Shown piece by piece: positions 1-9,963 of a stretch of 64,000 bases of DNA; within the stretch, counting starts at the first letter, position 1; each line of letters starts with the position of its first letter. The position numbers and the translations under genes are program-made. Under the pieces are notes generated by a model, which saw only the letters and a program-made list of their open reading frames with translations, had not been told where the DNA came from and did not search any database. The DNA lies in NCBI GenBank assembly GCA_015680685.1, contig MNCI01020297.1, positions 473,182 through 537,181 on the forward strand, in the 5' to 3' direction. This DNA is from Gnetum montanum (Eukaryota; Streptophyta; Gnetopsida; Gnetales; Gnetaceae).

Positions 1-1
1 A

Positions 2-733
2 AAGACCATGTCCCAACAAGTTTGCAACTTCATTCTAGACAAGATAGTGATACAATTTGGCCTTCCCTTGACTATTGTTACTGACAACGGGCCATAATTT
101 AGTCGCGCAGAAACCAAAGCCTTTTGTGAAAATCTTGATATCAAACATTCTTTCTCATCGCCATATTACCCCCAAGAAAATGGCAAAGTAGAGGCTACCA
201 ACAAAGTCATTATCAACCTTTTGAAAAGGATGCTTAGTAGTAGCAAGAGGTGATGGCATGAGCAAATCCTCTACGTGCTTTGGCCTTATTGCATGACATG
301 CAAAACAGCTATAGGCAAGACTCCATATATTCTTGTATATGAATCTAAAGTGGTGTTACCTCTTGAATTGCAAGTTCCATCACTTCGAATAATCCTTTCA
401 AACATTGTGGATGAGGTTCAAAATAATGAGTCAAGGATCATTGATCTTGACTCCATAGAGGAGGAGTGTGCACAAACACTTGGCAGCATCAAATGGTACC
501 AAGATAAGCAATGATGGAAACATCATTGCAATCTACACCAATGACCAATCAAAAATGGGAATCTAGTCCTTAAGGTCATTCATGAACCCATGAACAAATT
601 ATTAGCCAACTGGGAAGGCCCTTTCATAGTCACAAAAGCCTATGAAAATGGGTAATTCAAGCTGGCTAACGTAAATGGCAATGAATTTCTAAATCCTGTC
701 AACCACTTCTAACTGATGCCATACTACGTTTAA
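2..733 (+). pseudogene. Integrase C-terminal part of Tat pol (E-A)
   Basis: A single frame runs from base 2 to the TAA at 731-733 without frameshift but with several in-frame stops. It reads the second half of a Ty3/gypsy integrase: TIVTDNGP (first half of the catalytic core), then YYPQENGKVEATNK, the core motif with the catalytic glutamate region, then a stretch ending VVLPLELQVPSLRI typical of Tat integrases. The C-terminal part contains LANWEGPF, a GPY/F-like module. Stops stand at expected Q, R and W codons (for example after DNGP). It would have integrated the element cDNA; it is dead now. Upstream pol is outside the window. Confidence 0.88.
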
Positions 734-759
734 CACAAAAGATTACATCAGATGTGAAG

Positions 760-1060
760 CAAGGTAAGAAAATAGTCTGCTATGACTATAAACTAGCACA
801 GATTGTCTGCTATGACATAAAACTAGCATAGAATGTCCTCTATGACATTAAACTAGCACAACATGTATTTGGGCTATGACATAAAACTGGCACCCACAGC
901 ATGATCCACTATGACCTTAAACTAGCCATCCCCCATCTTCTACGATGTTAAACTAGCACATTGGTCTACTAGGACCTTAAACTAGCACATCACGGCCTAA
1001 TGGGACCTTAAACTAGCACATCTGATGGTCTACGAAGACCTTAAACTAGGTTCGTAATGT
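760..1060 (+). repeat. 30-bp tandem repeat array, 3' UTR of E-A
   Basis: About nine degenerate units share the core TATGACNTTAAACTAGCA. The segment AACTAGCA recurs at 791, 821 and 851, a 30-bp period. The same unit is found in E-D at 34270-34590 and around its antisense gene, and on the other strand in E-B at 9584-9700 with a 29-bp period. Variable tandem repeats in the 3' untranslated region are a known property of Tat/Ogre elements. Confidence 0.85.
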
Positions 1061-2430
1061 AATGCCTCCTAGCTCACACATGTGATCCTTGTGAATGAGC
1101 GAGTGTGCACATCTTCAAGTTTCCTAGGTAGATGGGGTGGGACATTGTAGTTCTAGAATGAAGTTCAAGTCATTAAGGAAAAACCCTTTGGGAAACATGC
1201 AACGTCATTGTCCCTGGCATCTTGCTGATCTTCCAGAGATGTCATTTGACATCTTGCTAACCTTCCGAAGCTATCGCTATCACAACCAATCATCTTGGTC
1301 ATAGCTCTCACCATCAACACCTACTACTAGAGTCCCAGCACTATTGTGGCCTAGCCACAATGCTACCATCTTCCAACCCTCACCATCATTAGAGTTCAAA
1401 AAGGCATTCAGCTATTAAGTTTCTCACCTTGAAGCTGATGCTTTCCTTTGGTGGGGATTCCTAAGCACTTGCATCATCATCGCTCCTAGCCTCTTCAGTG
1501 TTCATGTTTGGTAGGACCGCTAAAACGTTTTGGCCTACCACTGCCAAAACCTACACTAGCCTTCCTACTTTGAACATTGCACATGTTAGACACAACACTT
1601 GTCACCTTGGTAGTGTTCTAAGCAAATAGGACTTTGCCCTTGCTTCACTCAATGGTTGTTTTTTCTAGTTTCCTCTTTGTTGTGTTTGCAGGATAAAAGC
1701 CAAGATGGCATCGTTCAAAGATGCATTCCACCATGAGAGTAAGACACTACATTTTTCTAAAGTACCCACTTCAATTAGCCTAGCTACTTGACAGTGCATA
1801 TCCTATTCTCCCTTTAGCCAACTTAATCACCATTCCCATACTTAAAAAACTTCTGACACTTTCTTTTCAATCTTTCCTAATGCACATAAAGCCCTTTCAG
1901 ATGCCCAACCACCAAGCCCATGATGGATGTAATGCAACTCGTCCCATGGGAATCCTCTGTAGGTAGGTTAAAGCCCCACATGGATGTAATGCAACTCATC
2001 TCGTGGAGGAAACACCTATCCTACAACAATAACAATGTTTTCTTCAAGTGAACATGGGTGTGCAAAAGAAAAAGGAGTGCCTAAAACAAATGGCATGACA
2101 ACTACTTTGTAATCTCTTCAGCTATAAATCAACCATCTCCAAGCACTCCAGTGAGAGGTCAAGATTCAAAAAGACAGACACCCATGCATGCTAACTCCCT
2201 CATAAGCATTTTGATGAGGGATCACACTATGGCAATAGGTTTCATGGTCTCACATTCTATATTCATTTCTTCTCTGACCTTGTTTTCTCAAATACATCCC
2301 TTTCCTCCTATCCTACATCACCCTCCAAGTACTCTCAAACATAGCGAAGCATCATCCAAGTGGGCACTGAAGAGCAATGTTGGCATCTTGTTCTTCTATC
2401 GACGTCTCTTGGGTAGATCCTCTAGATGTC
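1061..2430 (+). other. 3' untranslated region of E-A
   Basis: No convincing coding potential. A conserved block starts near 1133 (GTGGGACATTGTAG) and matches 34651 in E-D, which also lies just after the tandem array. Two direct copies of a 50-60 bp motif around ATGGATGTAATGCAACTC lie at about 1924 and 1980, and one relative is in E-D near 35291. Confidence 0.6.
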
Positions 2431-2446
2431 AGCAAAGAGGGGCAAT
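2431..2446 (+). promoter_or_regulatory. Polypurine tract of E-A
   Basis: AGCAAAGAGGGGCAAT lies directly before the LTR start TGAAACACC. E-D has the near-identical GACAAAGAGGGGCCAA at 35581-35596 in the same place. It primes plus-strand DNA synthesis in LTR retrotransposons. Confidence 0.75.
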
Positions 2447-2827
2447 TGAAACACCATCAATTTTGGAACTCTCATGATTAAACACAGTCCCAAAATTTGG
2501 GCAAGGATATCTACAAGTGCAGTGTCACGTTGGACCACATAGATAACATGGCACCCTATAATTCCTAATGCCTACAAATTTCAAGCCTACCTATCACCCT
2601 CTATAGCATAGTCAATGCAGCACCCAGCCATGAGACTAGTTTACATGAAAGAGAACCTAGGAGTAGACTATACAGTCTAGCAAATTTTCTATCTCCCAAT
2701 TTGATAAGCTTGCTACATTCTCTAACTTTCCTAGCTTGACACATGACCCGGTTGACGGTACCCAAGGACCATGTTAGGAATTTCTAAAAGTGTTTAGGAT
2801 GGACTAAATAGTTCGGCAAGTTTTCTA

Positions 2828-3700
2828 ACTGTGAGACCTACTACACTACACTATGCCACATAGTGTAGTAGGCCATGTGGAGACTGATCAAGCATCGAAG
2901 ATGTAGTTGACAATGATTCAACCCTCTAGGATACCTACCCCACTTCATGCTTAAAGCATTATTAGCATGATGTAGGAGAATGTGGCAAATTTCTTTAGAA
3001 ATCATCTCCATTTGAGTGCTATGTTGTGCTACGCTACATAACATAGCAAGATTCTAGGGCGACAACACTTCCACTCAGATTGCTTTGACAAAGTAAACAT
3101 AATTGCACATTCCTTAACCATCAAAAATGCTTGTTCTACTACCACCTTAGGACATGACCAACATTCCATAAAAAAACATTTGTAAAGTGAGTCAAAATCT
3201 AGGCCAAACTGGGTGCTACACTGTGATATGTTACACAGCATAGCATAGCGTAACAGGGTTAGAATGCATGAAGGTCCTCCATCAAGTGATCCTAGCAAAG
3301 GAATTGCACTTGGCTATGCTCCGACCTCCAATACTGCCTATCCAGCTATGCCCTCAAGTCCCAATCAAAGTTTCATGACAAAGCATTGTAGATCAAATAA
3401 TAATTCATGTCACACTAGCTGCTACGTTGTACTATGCTGCACAACATAGCACAGCATAGTGGGAAAACTGAGCCCAAAGCTATCCCAAGGATGAAATTAG
3501 GAAGTCCTAGGACCTTTCAACATGAAAAGTAAGGTTTCCAATTGCTGAAGTTGCTTACCTAGCCAGGCCTCAAAGAGGTATTTTTGGTTTTTGGACAAGA
3601 TTTGTCTCAAAACTAGCTGCTACACTACACTGTTTTACGCAATGTAGCATAGCGTAGCATGTAAGTGTTTACGCTACTCCACTACACTGAGTAGCATAAG
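2828..3700 (+). repeat. Cluster of TACGCTAC-type hairpins in U3 of E-A
   Basis: Imperfect inverted repeats of CTAC/GTAG words recur at about 2832-2873, 3026-3048, 3224-3252, 3421-3458, 3608-3660 and 3672-3700. Each has a left arm made of GCTACGCTAC-like words and a right arm of GTAGCATAGC-like words. They also occur in both E-D LTRs. Confidence 0.7.
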
Positions 3701-4021
3701 TAGTCTAACACCTGCAAAGAAGCCTCAAGACATAGCTAGAAGTTCTAGAACTCTGTTGGCAACGATCATCTCTACTCTAGCATCTCCTCAGTAGACAAGA
3801 TCAATAGTTTGCTTTGTTTTGCACCCCCCCTATTGATTCCTAAATTTTTCCCTTCGCTTGACCCTACTCACAAGAGGAGGGAAGATGTAGTCCTGAAGCA
3901 TAGGCTCCACTTTGCATTGGACATTGGCATTTTTTGTAAAAACATTGTAGTCCCCTGGATTCTGGCATATGCAATTTGAATGGTATGGTCATAGCTTAAC
4001 TGGTTTCATGTCTAGCCTCGT

Positions 4022-4130
4022 TACACTACAGCGTAGCACATCAGCATAACACTGTAGCGTAGCACATCAGCGTAACACTGCAGCGTAGCACATCAACGTA
4101 ACACTGCAATGTAGCACTACACGGTAGTAT
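4022..4130 (+). repeat. 26-bp tandem repeat in U3 of E-A
   Basis: GCGTAGCACATCAGC begins at 4031, 4057 and 4083, with a decayed fourth copy at 4109, giving a 26-bp period. It lies about 80 bp upstream of the TATA box and is built from the same GTAGC words as the hairpins. Confidence 0.85.
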
Positions 4131-4207
4131 GGCACATCCACGATTCATGCCATGTGGGACCCAGGACATGTGGTGTCCAAACCATGTCTCTCTCCCACTC
4201 TTGGCCC

Positions 4208-4215
4208 TATAAATA
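4208..4215 (+). promoter_or_regulatory. TATA box in LTR of E-A
   Basis: CCCTATAAATAC is followed by the block CAAAGGGTTGG about 30 bp downstream. The same arrangement is present in both E-D LTRs at 21326 and 36563, marking the U3 promoter. Confidence 0.7.
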
Positions 4216-4897
4216 CTCCAGCAAACAATGTTCAAAGGGTTGGATTTTGGCATTTTTAGCTTTTCGATTTGGCTTCCTTACAGTTGACTTTTGGAGATTG
4301 GCATTTGGATTTCTGGTGATTGGCTTTGGTAAAGAGGTTGGCAAGAAGAAAGTTGAGGAATAGAAAACCCCTAGTCATAGCAATTCCTAAATCTCTCTTA
4401 GCCCACCAAGTGTCTACTCATTAGTTCCAGTTAGCAAGCCATTGGTAGTAGTCTAGGAGTTGTGACCATACTGTTACGTTGTAAGCTATGCTTATCTAGT
4501 ACTCAATACCAGTTGTACATCTTCTTCAGCCAAAAAAAGATCAAATCCCTAGATTTTTGGGTGGTGCATTCTCTCACCTAAGCTCATTTCATCTCATTTC
4601 ACTATATCTTGCATCATTATGTATCAATTTACATCTATTGCTTAGTTACATGTTTTGCTAGGCATTTACTATTCTGTGTGTTACAGCTTTCTTTGCCTCA
4701 ATATCCAAGCGTAAAATTTCAAAACTATCATTCAAAAAGGATTATTGTACACTGTGTTAGTCCCTATCTGATCGACCAGACCATTCAGGGCACTCTGTTT
4801 CCATTTTCTCCAGCATAGCCCTCGCATGGACTTGGGGTTAGGCTTTACAGCCGGTAACCTCTTGGTGTTCTGGCCACCAATGTTTACAGACGTTACA

Positions 4898-5674
4898 AGA
4901 ATCACTTTGATTGGATTTAAATGAATTTTTATGAATTTTTTGCTAAGGTTGTAGTACATTGTGAAAAATATAAGTGGTTGATTTTTTTGATTTTTCAAGG
5001 AGAGTAAAAGCTATTTTTAAGTAAGTTTTTGTTGTAGCTTCATGGAGTTTTCTAAGTTTATCATGATTTTTTCTAAATTTATGCATGCTTTGCATAATTT
5101 TAGATGCTTTTTCTAAACTTATGCTTTCTTTTTTCCAAATTTATGCATAATTTAGATGCTTTTTCTAAATTTATGCATAATTTAGACTAAGATATAGTTT
5201 TGGTCATAATGTTTTTGGTTATAAAGGTTATAAATTATGGTGTTAATGTTCTTATGAAAATTTTCAACTAATTTAGATAAACACCTAAGAGATTTCTAAC
5301 AAAGCTAATTTCACCTCTAACTTAGGGCATTTTCTTTAAATTTGTAAAGAAATTCCAATTAGTCATAATGCAAGGTTATGTAAGGTTGTGATTAAATTAC
5401 TTAGGCTAATTTATAAAAACACCTTAGAGCTTTCTACAAAGTCTAATTTAACCTTTCGCTCGATGTTTTGTCTAAATTTGATGAGCAACTCTAATAGGCT
5501 ATAATGTTTTTTCTTTGAAAAGTTGTAATAGTGCATTTTTACGAAATTTCTTATGCTTACTAGGTAAACACCTTAGAGATTTTTATAGAGGCCATTTTTA
5601 CCTCTGACTAGATGTTTTCCTAACCTATTAAGAAATTCTAATTGGTCATAATGTTTTTGCTTTATTTTGTGCAG
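4898..5674 (+). other. AT-rich intron 1 of the E-B antisense gene, with internal repeats
   Basis: The acceptor TTTTGTGCAG ends at 5674. About 5040-5190 repeats TTTCTAAATTTATGCATAA-like words. About 5275-5650 holds three degenerate units of some 120-150 bp with the core AAACACCTNAGAGNTTT followed by ACCTCTNACT. The 5' exon that should lie upstream is replaced by the inserted LTR of E-A. No coding signal. Confidence 0.55.
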
Positions 5675-5981
5675 GGTCTTCTTAAGGCCTATTCTCATTA
5701 TAGTGGAGTTGGTAGAAATTTTGTGCTACATTGCTCATCCCAAGACCAATACTCCATCACATGACATGCCTCTTGGGAAGCTCTCATTTTAGTTTCAACC
5801 TAGAGTAAGGGACTTCCTTGTCTACCTCCTCAAGAACGTGAATGTAATGCTATGGTCATACTTGTTTGTAGATGTAGCCAGGGTTGTTATGGAGACCCTA
5901 TTTCCTTGGGCATCAAGAATAATTACCAAGTATATTACTAATAAATTAGTTCCTAAAACCATAGGGGGACTTGCATATGTT
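5675..5981 (+). other. FCP1/NIF-like exon in the E-B antisense gene
   Basis: It is bounded by the acceptor GTGCAG and the donor GTAAGT. The first base completes a split codon (phase 2), as in the E-D copy. The hydrophobic strand LIIVELVEIL stands where FCP1/NIF proteins have the hDhDGTL catalytic loop, but both aspartates are absent. VRDFLVYLLKNVNVMLWS matches the family pattern RPGxxEFLxxLxxxFxVxVWSS. One in-frame TAG follows KLSF. Confidence 0.65.
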
Positions 5982-7807
5982 GTAAGTTCATGCTACCTAT
6001 AAAATATTTGGATAATGCTAGAGTATAGTTAGTTTAATACTGATAATACTCTAATGGTGGCAGATAGATCCCACATACTATTCCAAAATCTACATAGCAC
6101 ATGTATCATCTATAGGGTTAAACATGGTTCTTGTAATGTTTTTTAATGATTTTATATGATCTTGGCCTGACTTCTTTACCTAACTTCATTAATTTTACTT
6201 CTTGCAAGTACAAGGTCAATGAGAAAGGTTTGATCATTAATGACCAAATCCTAGAAGTGGCTCAAACTACTTTGGATGAATTCACTAAGAGTTCCCAAAT
6301 CAAAGCTATTGTGTACCAATAGTTAAAAGGGGAATTTGATGAATTCACCACTAGGTTCAACATGGTATAAAAGAAGTGCAAGGATGATAAGATGATGCAC
6401 AATTTATGGGTAGATGTCAATGGCACATATTAGACCTTTGTTGCTAGAACCATTACACCATAGAAGAAAAGGAAAGGTGACGATATAGCCTTTATTTATT
6501 TATGTATTTAAGTGTTTTATTGCTTTTCCTAGTTATTGAAATTGCTCATATGGATGCTAACCTTTAGTTATTACTTCACAAGACTTTCCACCTCAGTTGA
6601 TGCCACCATACCACCTACACATTCATGTCATGAAGAAACCCTCATCCTAATGTTTGGTGATGCGGCATCAGTGCAAGAGTGGCTAAAGGGGTAGGCACCT
6701 AGATACATTCAAGCAAACATTCAACATGTAGGCTTTCTTGATGTATTTATGGCACCTATTCCTTCCATCCCCACTATGGAGATGTTGCATGTTATTGACT
6801 CCTTCAATGAGGAGGTCGGTCACTTTAGCACCATCATTCGAGGTGTTAAGATGAACATTGACATAGGTGTTGGCCTCTTTCATGACTCATTTGGTATCCT
6901 TGTTGATGGGGTAAAGGTTCCTACTAGGATAGTGAGAGAATCAAGCCATCATGAAAAAGTTCTAGAGTGGCTTGGTGCTAGCATGGGCTACTTTAAAATT
7001 TCAATAGATAGCTTCATGAATCCTAATGCAAAGGGATCATGTCCTTTGTTTAGGTCTCATGCATTACCCAAACTACTATCATAGAAGAAGGTAATTATCC
7101 TAGCATAGGGATGAACCTTTAAGAAAGTATTGATGGAGGACATCAAATTTGATTGGGTTACTACTTTGGCTAATAGGCTTTGAGAGGATTCTTACACTCC
7201 ATGTTGATACCTCTATGATAATCCATATGCACTTTGCATTTTTTGCAGGTTATCTAAAGAGGTTCATAGAGTTTTTGATGGTGTATACGAATGGGCAATG
7301 GGTTTTCCAATACCTAAGACAACTTTCTAACCCTTGGATAGAACATATTTATCTAATGATGCAATCCTAGAATCCACCAAAGGGGGTGGATGAGACATTA
7401 TTCATCACCACTAGGAATCTTGATGTTGGGTAGTATGAGTCTCCTAATAGTACTGATGATGATGAGTCTCTCTCATTTCTTACTAGTGTTTAGGTAGCTA
7501 AATGATGGTGCATGGAGGTTGAAGGGGCAACTAGAGAGAAACTTAAGAGGCCCATGGAGGTGGCACCCCCAACATTAGATTAGCCTATCCCAAAGAATCT
7601 GAAGTTTAAGCTTAAGCCATCATAGGAGGTAGTTGTAGGTATGATTTGTTTAAATTTTTCTACTTCATGTTTTAAAATTTTATGGCTACTTTATCATTTT
7701 ATTTATTAATTGATTTTCCATATGTTATGATTGTAGACAAGCATCAAGTGATGGTAGCCCAAACTGCTATAGAGGTAGAACAAAGGCATGTAGAAGAGAC
7801 ACTGCTA

Positions 7808-8140
7808 AAGCAACCCATGATTGAAGGGCTTACTGAAGTAGGCATAGGTGATTTAGATGCCTTGTTTGGTGAGGTGGTACTAGGTNCATGGTTTTATGTG
7901 AAATTTAGGGATGAAAGCTTGTAGTAGTGACTCAAGAACTACTATAAACATAACAATCATCAAAAGGTTAGGATGACAACCAAATGCAACCAATGTAATA
8001 TAATAACAATATTAAGGTATAGGCATACCTGGCTCCTCCTCTAGGATGATGACAAAAGAGGTACCTAGTACCACCTCACCAAACAAGGCATCTAAATCAC
8101 CTATGCCTACTTCAGTAAGCCCTTCAATCATGGGTTGCTT
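7808..8140. other. Inverted assembly segment bounded by single Ns (7886, 8141)
   Basis: Bases 7808-7885 are an exact 78-bp reverse complement of 8063-8140. Single Ns stand at 7886 and 8141. Turning 7887-8140 around extends the exon left of the first N without a stop to ILEEEPG followed by a donor CAGGTATG. The piece is therefore best read as a contig placed in the wrong orientation with an uncollapsed overlap. Confidence 0.85.
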
Positions 8141-8334
8141 NTTGTTTGTATTATGGCTATTTTAGTTTCTGTCTTATGGTTTCCTTTTATGCTTTGTGTA
8201 GTACTATCTATGAAGTGGGACTCCAATAGGGACATGGAGATAGACTCCTTACCTAGACTTCCCTTTGACATGTCTAGTGTACCCATGAAGTTGTATGACA
8301 CTACCATTGATTTAGCAATGTCATAAACAAAAGA

Positions 8335-8490
8335 TTCATGGGAGGTAAAGAGGTCTAATGAATCCCTATGGGAGGAAGTTTTGGACTTGAGGGAAAAGGT
8401 TCAAAGATAGGAGGATACAATTAGGGATCTTTGAGACTGTAAATCCTTTGTGGAAGCCCAATTGGCTAACTCAAGGAAGTTAAAGACTAA
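8335..8490 (+). other. Coiled-coil segment of the E-B antisense gene
   Basis: The frame reads SWEVKRSNESLWEEVLDLRE, then KVQR, EDTIRDL and EAQLANSRKLKTKEI, with heptad-like spacing of L, V and I. The equivalent E-D region around 26250-26400 (-) has VDLVAEVEDLRSRNEFL. In-frame stops are present. Confidence 0.55.
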
Positions 8491-9205
8491 GGAGATCACA
8501 TGGGCTTGCTATTGGCATGTTATTCATAACAAAGTAGCAGTCCTATGGGAGATGGTAGAGCAACATATGCAAAAGGACCTCACCTTCCAAAAGGTTGAAG
8601 ACCAAAAGGATCACTATGCTTGGATCTTGTAGTGGGGCAAGACACAAAAGGCCCATAAGCGGCAATATAAGGTCGATCATGGGGCTTACCTAAAATGGGT
8701 TAAAGAAGAGTTGGTTGAATGACATAAGAGAGAGTTGTTCATTCAAGGGATCCATGCAAAGAGTACTTATCAACTCTTTGAAAGCACTTTCAAGGTAGAG
8801 AAATCCCATACTCTTTAGATCACTATCATTATGGGTGAGACTGTTACAACTATTTTTACTCATGAGCTTCCTACTTGGACCCTTATAGATAGATTCAACA
8901 TTCTTTTTGGAATTGATCTTAGGGATGTTTGTTGGGTCAACATGATGGAGGACTAGATCCTCCATCATTTAGAGGAAGGCCTTTTCCATCTACTCCTAGA
9001 AGTGATGGAGTCGAACTCTCCATAGGTTTGAGATATGTTATGATTTAGTCTATGTTTTGAGTCATGATTTTGGCTATTGGTTACTTACTGGCTATATGTT
9101 GTTCCATTGTAGGCCATAGGAGACATTGGTGGCCCCATCGATGAGGGTGGAAAGGACCCATCACCTCCTCCTTTGGATGCTACTTAGCAGACTCCTTCAG
9201 TTTAG

Positions 9206-9963
9206 CTTGCTGGCTATTTGTTTTTGTCTTCATGTTGATGGCTATGGTTAGCCAAAACTATGTTATTGATAGTTATTCTTTGACAATTTTGCCATACAGT
9301 GTGGCCATGGCTATGTATGTCATGATCATTTCATTTTAAATTTGAATTTTTTGTTTTATTTCTTGGCTATATGCATCTATGTTATAAAAATGGCGATGTT
9401 GACATTTTTTTGGTTATAGAATAAAATGGCTAATCGATAAGATAATAGGCTAAATAATGAGAGATATAATAATAAAAGGAACATTTGCTAGTATTAAAAC
9501 ATCATCGAAATAGGTTATATAGTTTTTTTATTTTAAGGCCATGGTGGGCTGTAATTCCAATTTAATGTCTTAGCGGACGTGGTGCCAGTTTAAGGTCATA
9601 GAGGACCATAATGCTAGTTTCAGATCATAGTGGACCATAATGCTAGTTTAAGGACATAGAGGACCATAGTGCCAGTTTGAGGCCTTAGTGGGTCATGGTG
9701 TGTGTTTTATGTATTAGCGGAGAGTGTCTAAAAGAGATTCCTTTTTAATGTTTAAAATAGAAATAACAATAATAATGCAAATAAATTTATGGCTTCATGC
9801 ATAGGCTATGTGCATAACAAAGATATAATAAATTGCAAAAGAAAAATAAGGCCATTTGGCTATTGTGGCATCTAGTCATAGAGGGCTATGAAGGTTAAGG
9901 TAAACTTCATTTGTGTAGACTCTTCCTAATCTTTGCAAGACTAGGGAGTGATTAAGGCCTACT
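9206..9963. other. Spacer between protease and antisense gene of E-B
   Basis: Non-coding AT-rich sequence holding the 29-bp tandem array at 9584-9700. It separates the 3' end of the antisense gene from the 3' end of the protease frame; the two genes are convergent. Confidence 0.5.
9584..9700 (-). repeat. 29-bp tandem repeat array of E-B
   Basis: GCCAGTTT or GCTAGTTT begins at 9584, 9613, 9642 and 9671, an exact 29-bp period. Read on the minus strand the unit is TAAACTGGCA preceded by TATGACCT, the same unit as the arrays of E-A and E-D. Here it lies between protease and antisense gene. Confidence 0.85.

Larger units (their letters stand above)
1..4897 (+). mobile_element. E-A: 3' part of a Tat-lineage Ty3/gypsy retrotransposon
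   Basis: The piece holds, in order, the end of an integrase frame, a 30-bp tandem repeat array, a 3' untranslated region, a purine-rich tract and a 3' LTR of about 2.45 kb. The order and motifs match E-D (20365-37182), so it is the same family. The 5' part lies left of the window. What follows at 4898 is intron sequence of the antisense gene of E-B, so E-A appears to be inserted there. The target-site duplication cannot be checked because the left end is missing. Confidence 0.85.
2447..4897 (+). repeat. 3' LTR of E-A
   Basis: It starts with TGAAACACC directly after the polypurine tract and ends GACGTTACA. The last 150 bases align with the ends of both E-D LTRs, including the shared block around AGTCCCTATCTGATCGACCA. 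At about 2.45 kb it is about 0.9 kb longer than the E-D LTRs; the excess is in U3 and is rich in short hairpins and repeats of TACGCTAC type. A TATA box is at 4208-4215. Confidence 0.8.
5675..9205 (+). pseudogene. Antisense multi-exon gene of E-B (FCP1-like, PMD-like, coiled coil)
   Basis: Exon 2 (5675-5981) encodes RPILIIVELVEILCYIA and then VRDFLVYLLKNVNVMLWS, an FCP1/NIF-like HAD homology region. An exon near 6210-6480 carries a helical segment ending in basic KKRKG. An exon from about 6590 to 7500 encodes a segment resembling plant mobile-domain proteins (VIDSFNEEVGHF, then FAFFAGYLKRFIEFL). An exon at about 7735-7885 continues in the inverted assembly piece. The region 8190-8970 is helix-rich with a coiled coil (about 8335-8490), and a last exon ends at the TAG at 9203-9205. 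Every part has a colinear relative in E-D 25678-29892, so it is a real gene family and not chance. In-frame stops (CAG or CAA to TAG/TAA) make it a pseudogene. It is antisense to its host element. Function unknown. Confidence 0.72.

Noticed and set aside
760-1060. Possible CRISPR-like array
   Set aside because: Units are head-to-tail without unique spacers, vary between copies and lie in a eukaryotic retrotransposon.
2151-2477. 108-residue plus frame in the 3' UTR of E-A
   Set aside because: No similarity to the equivalent part of E-D, runs over the polypurine tract into the LTR, no motif.
7808-8140. Perfect 78-bp hairpin as a biological inverted repeat or MITE
   Set aside because: Bounded by Ns on both sides and explained by an inverted contig.
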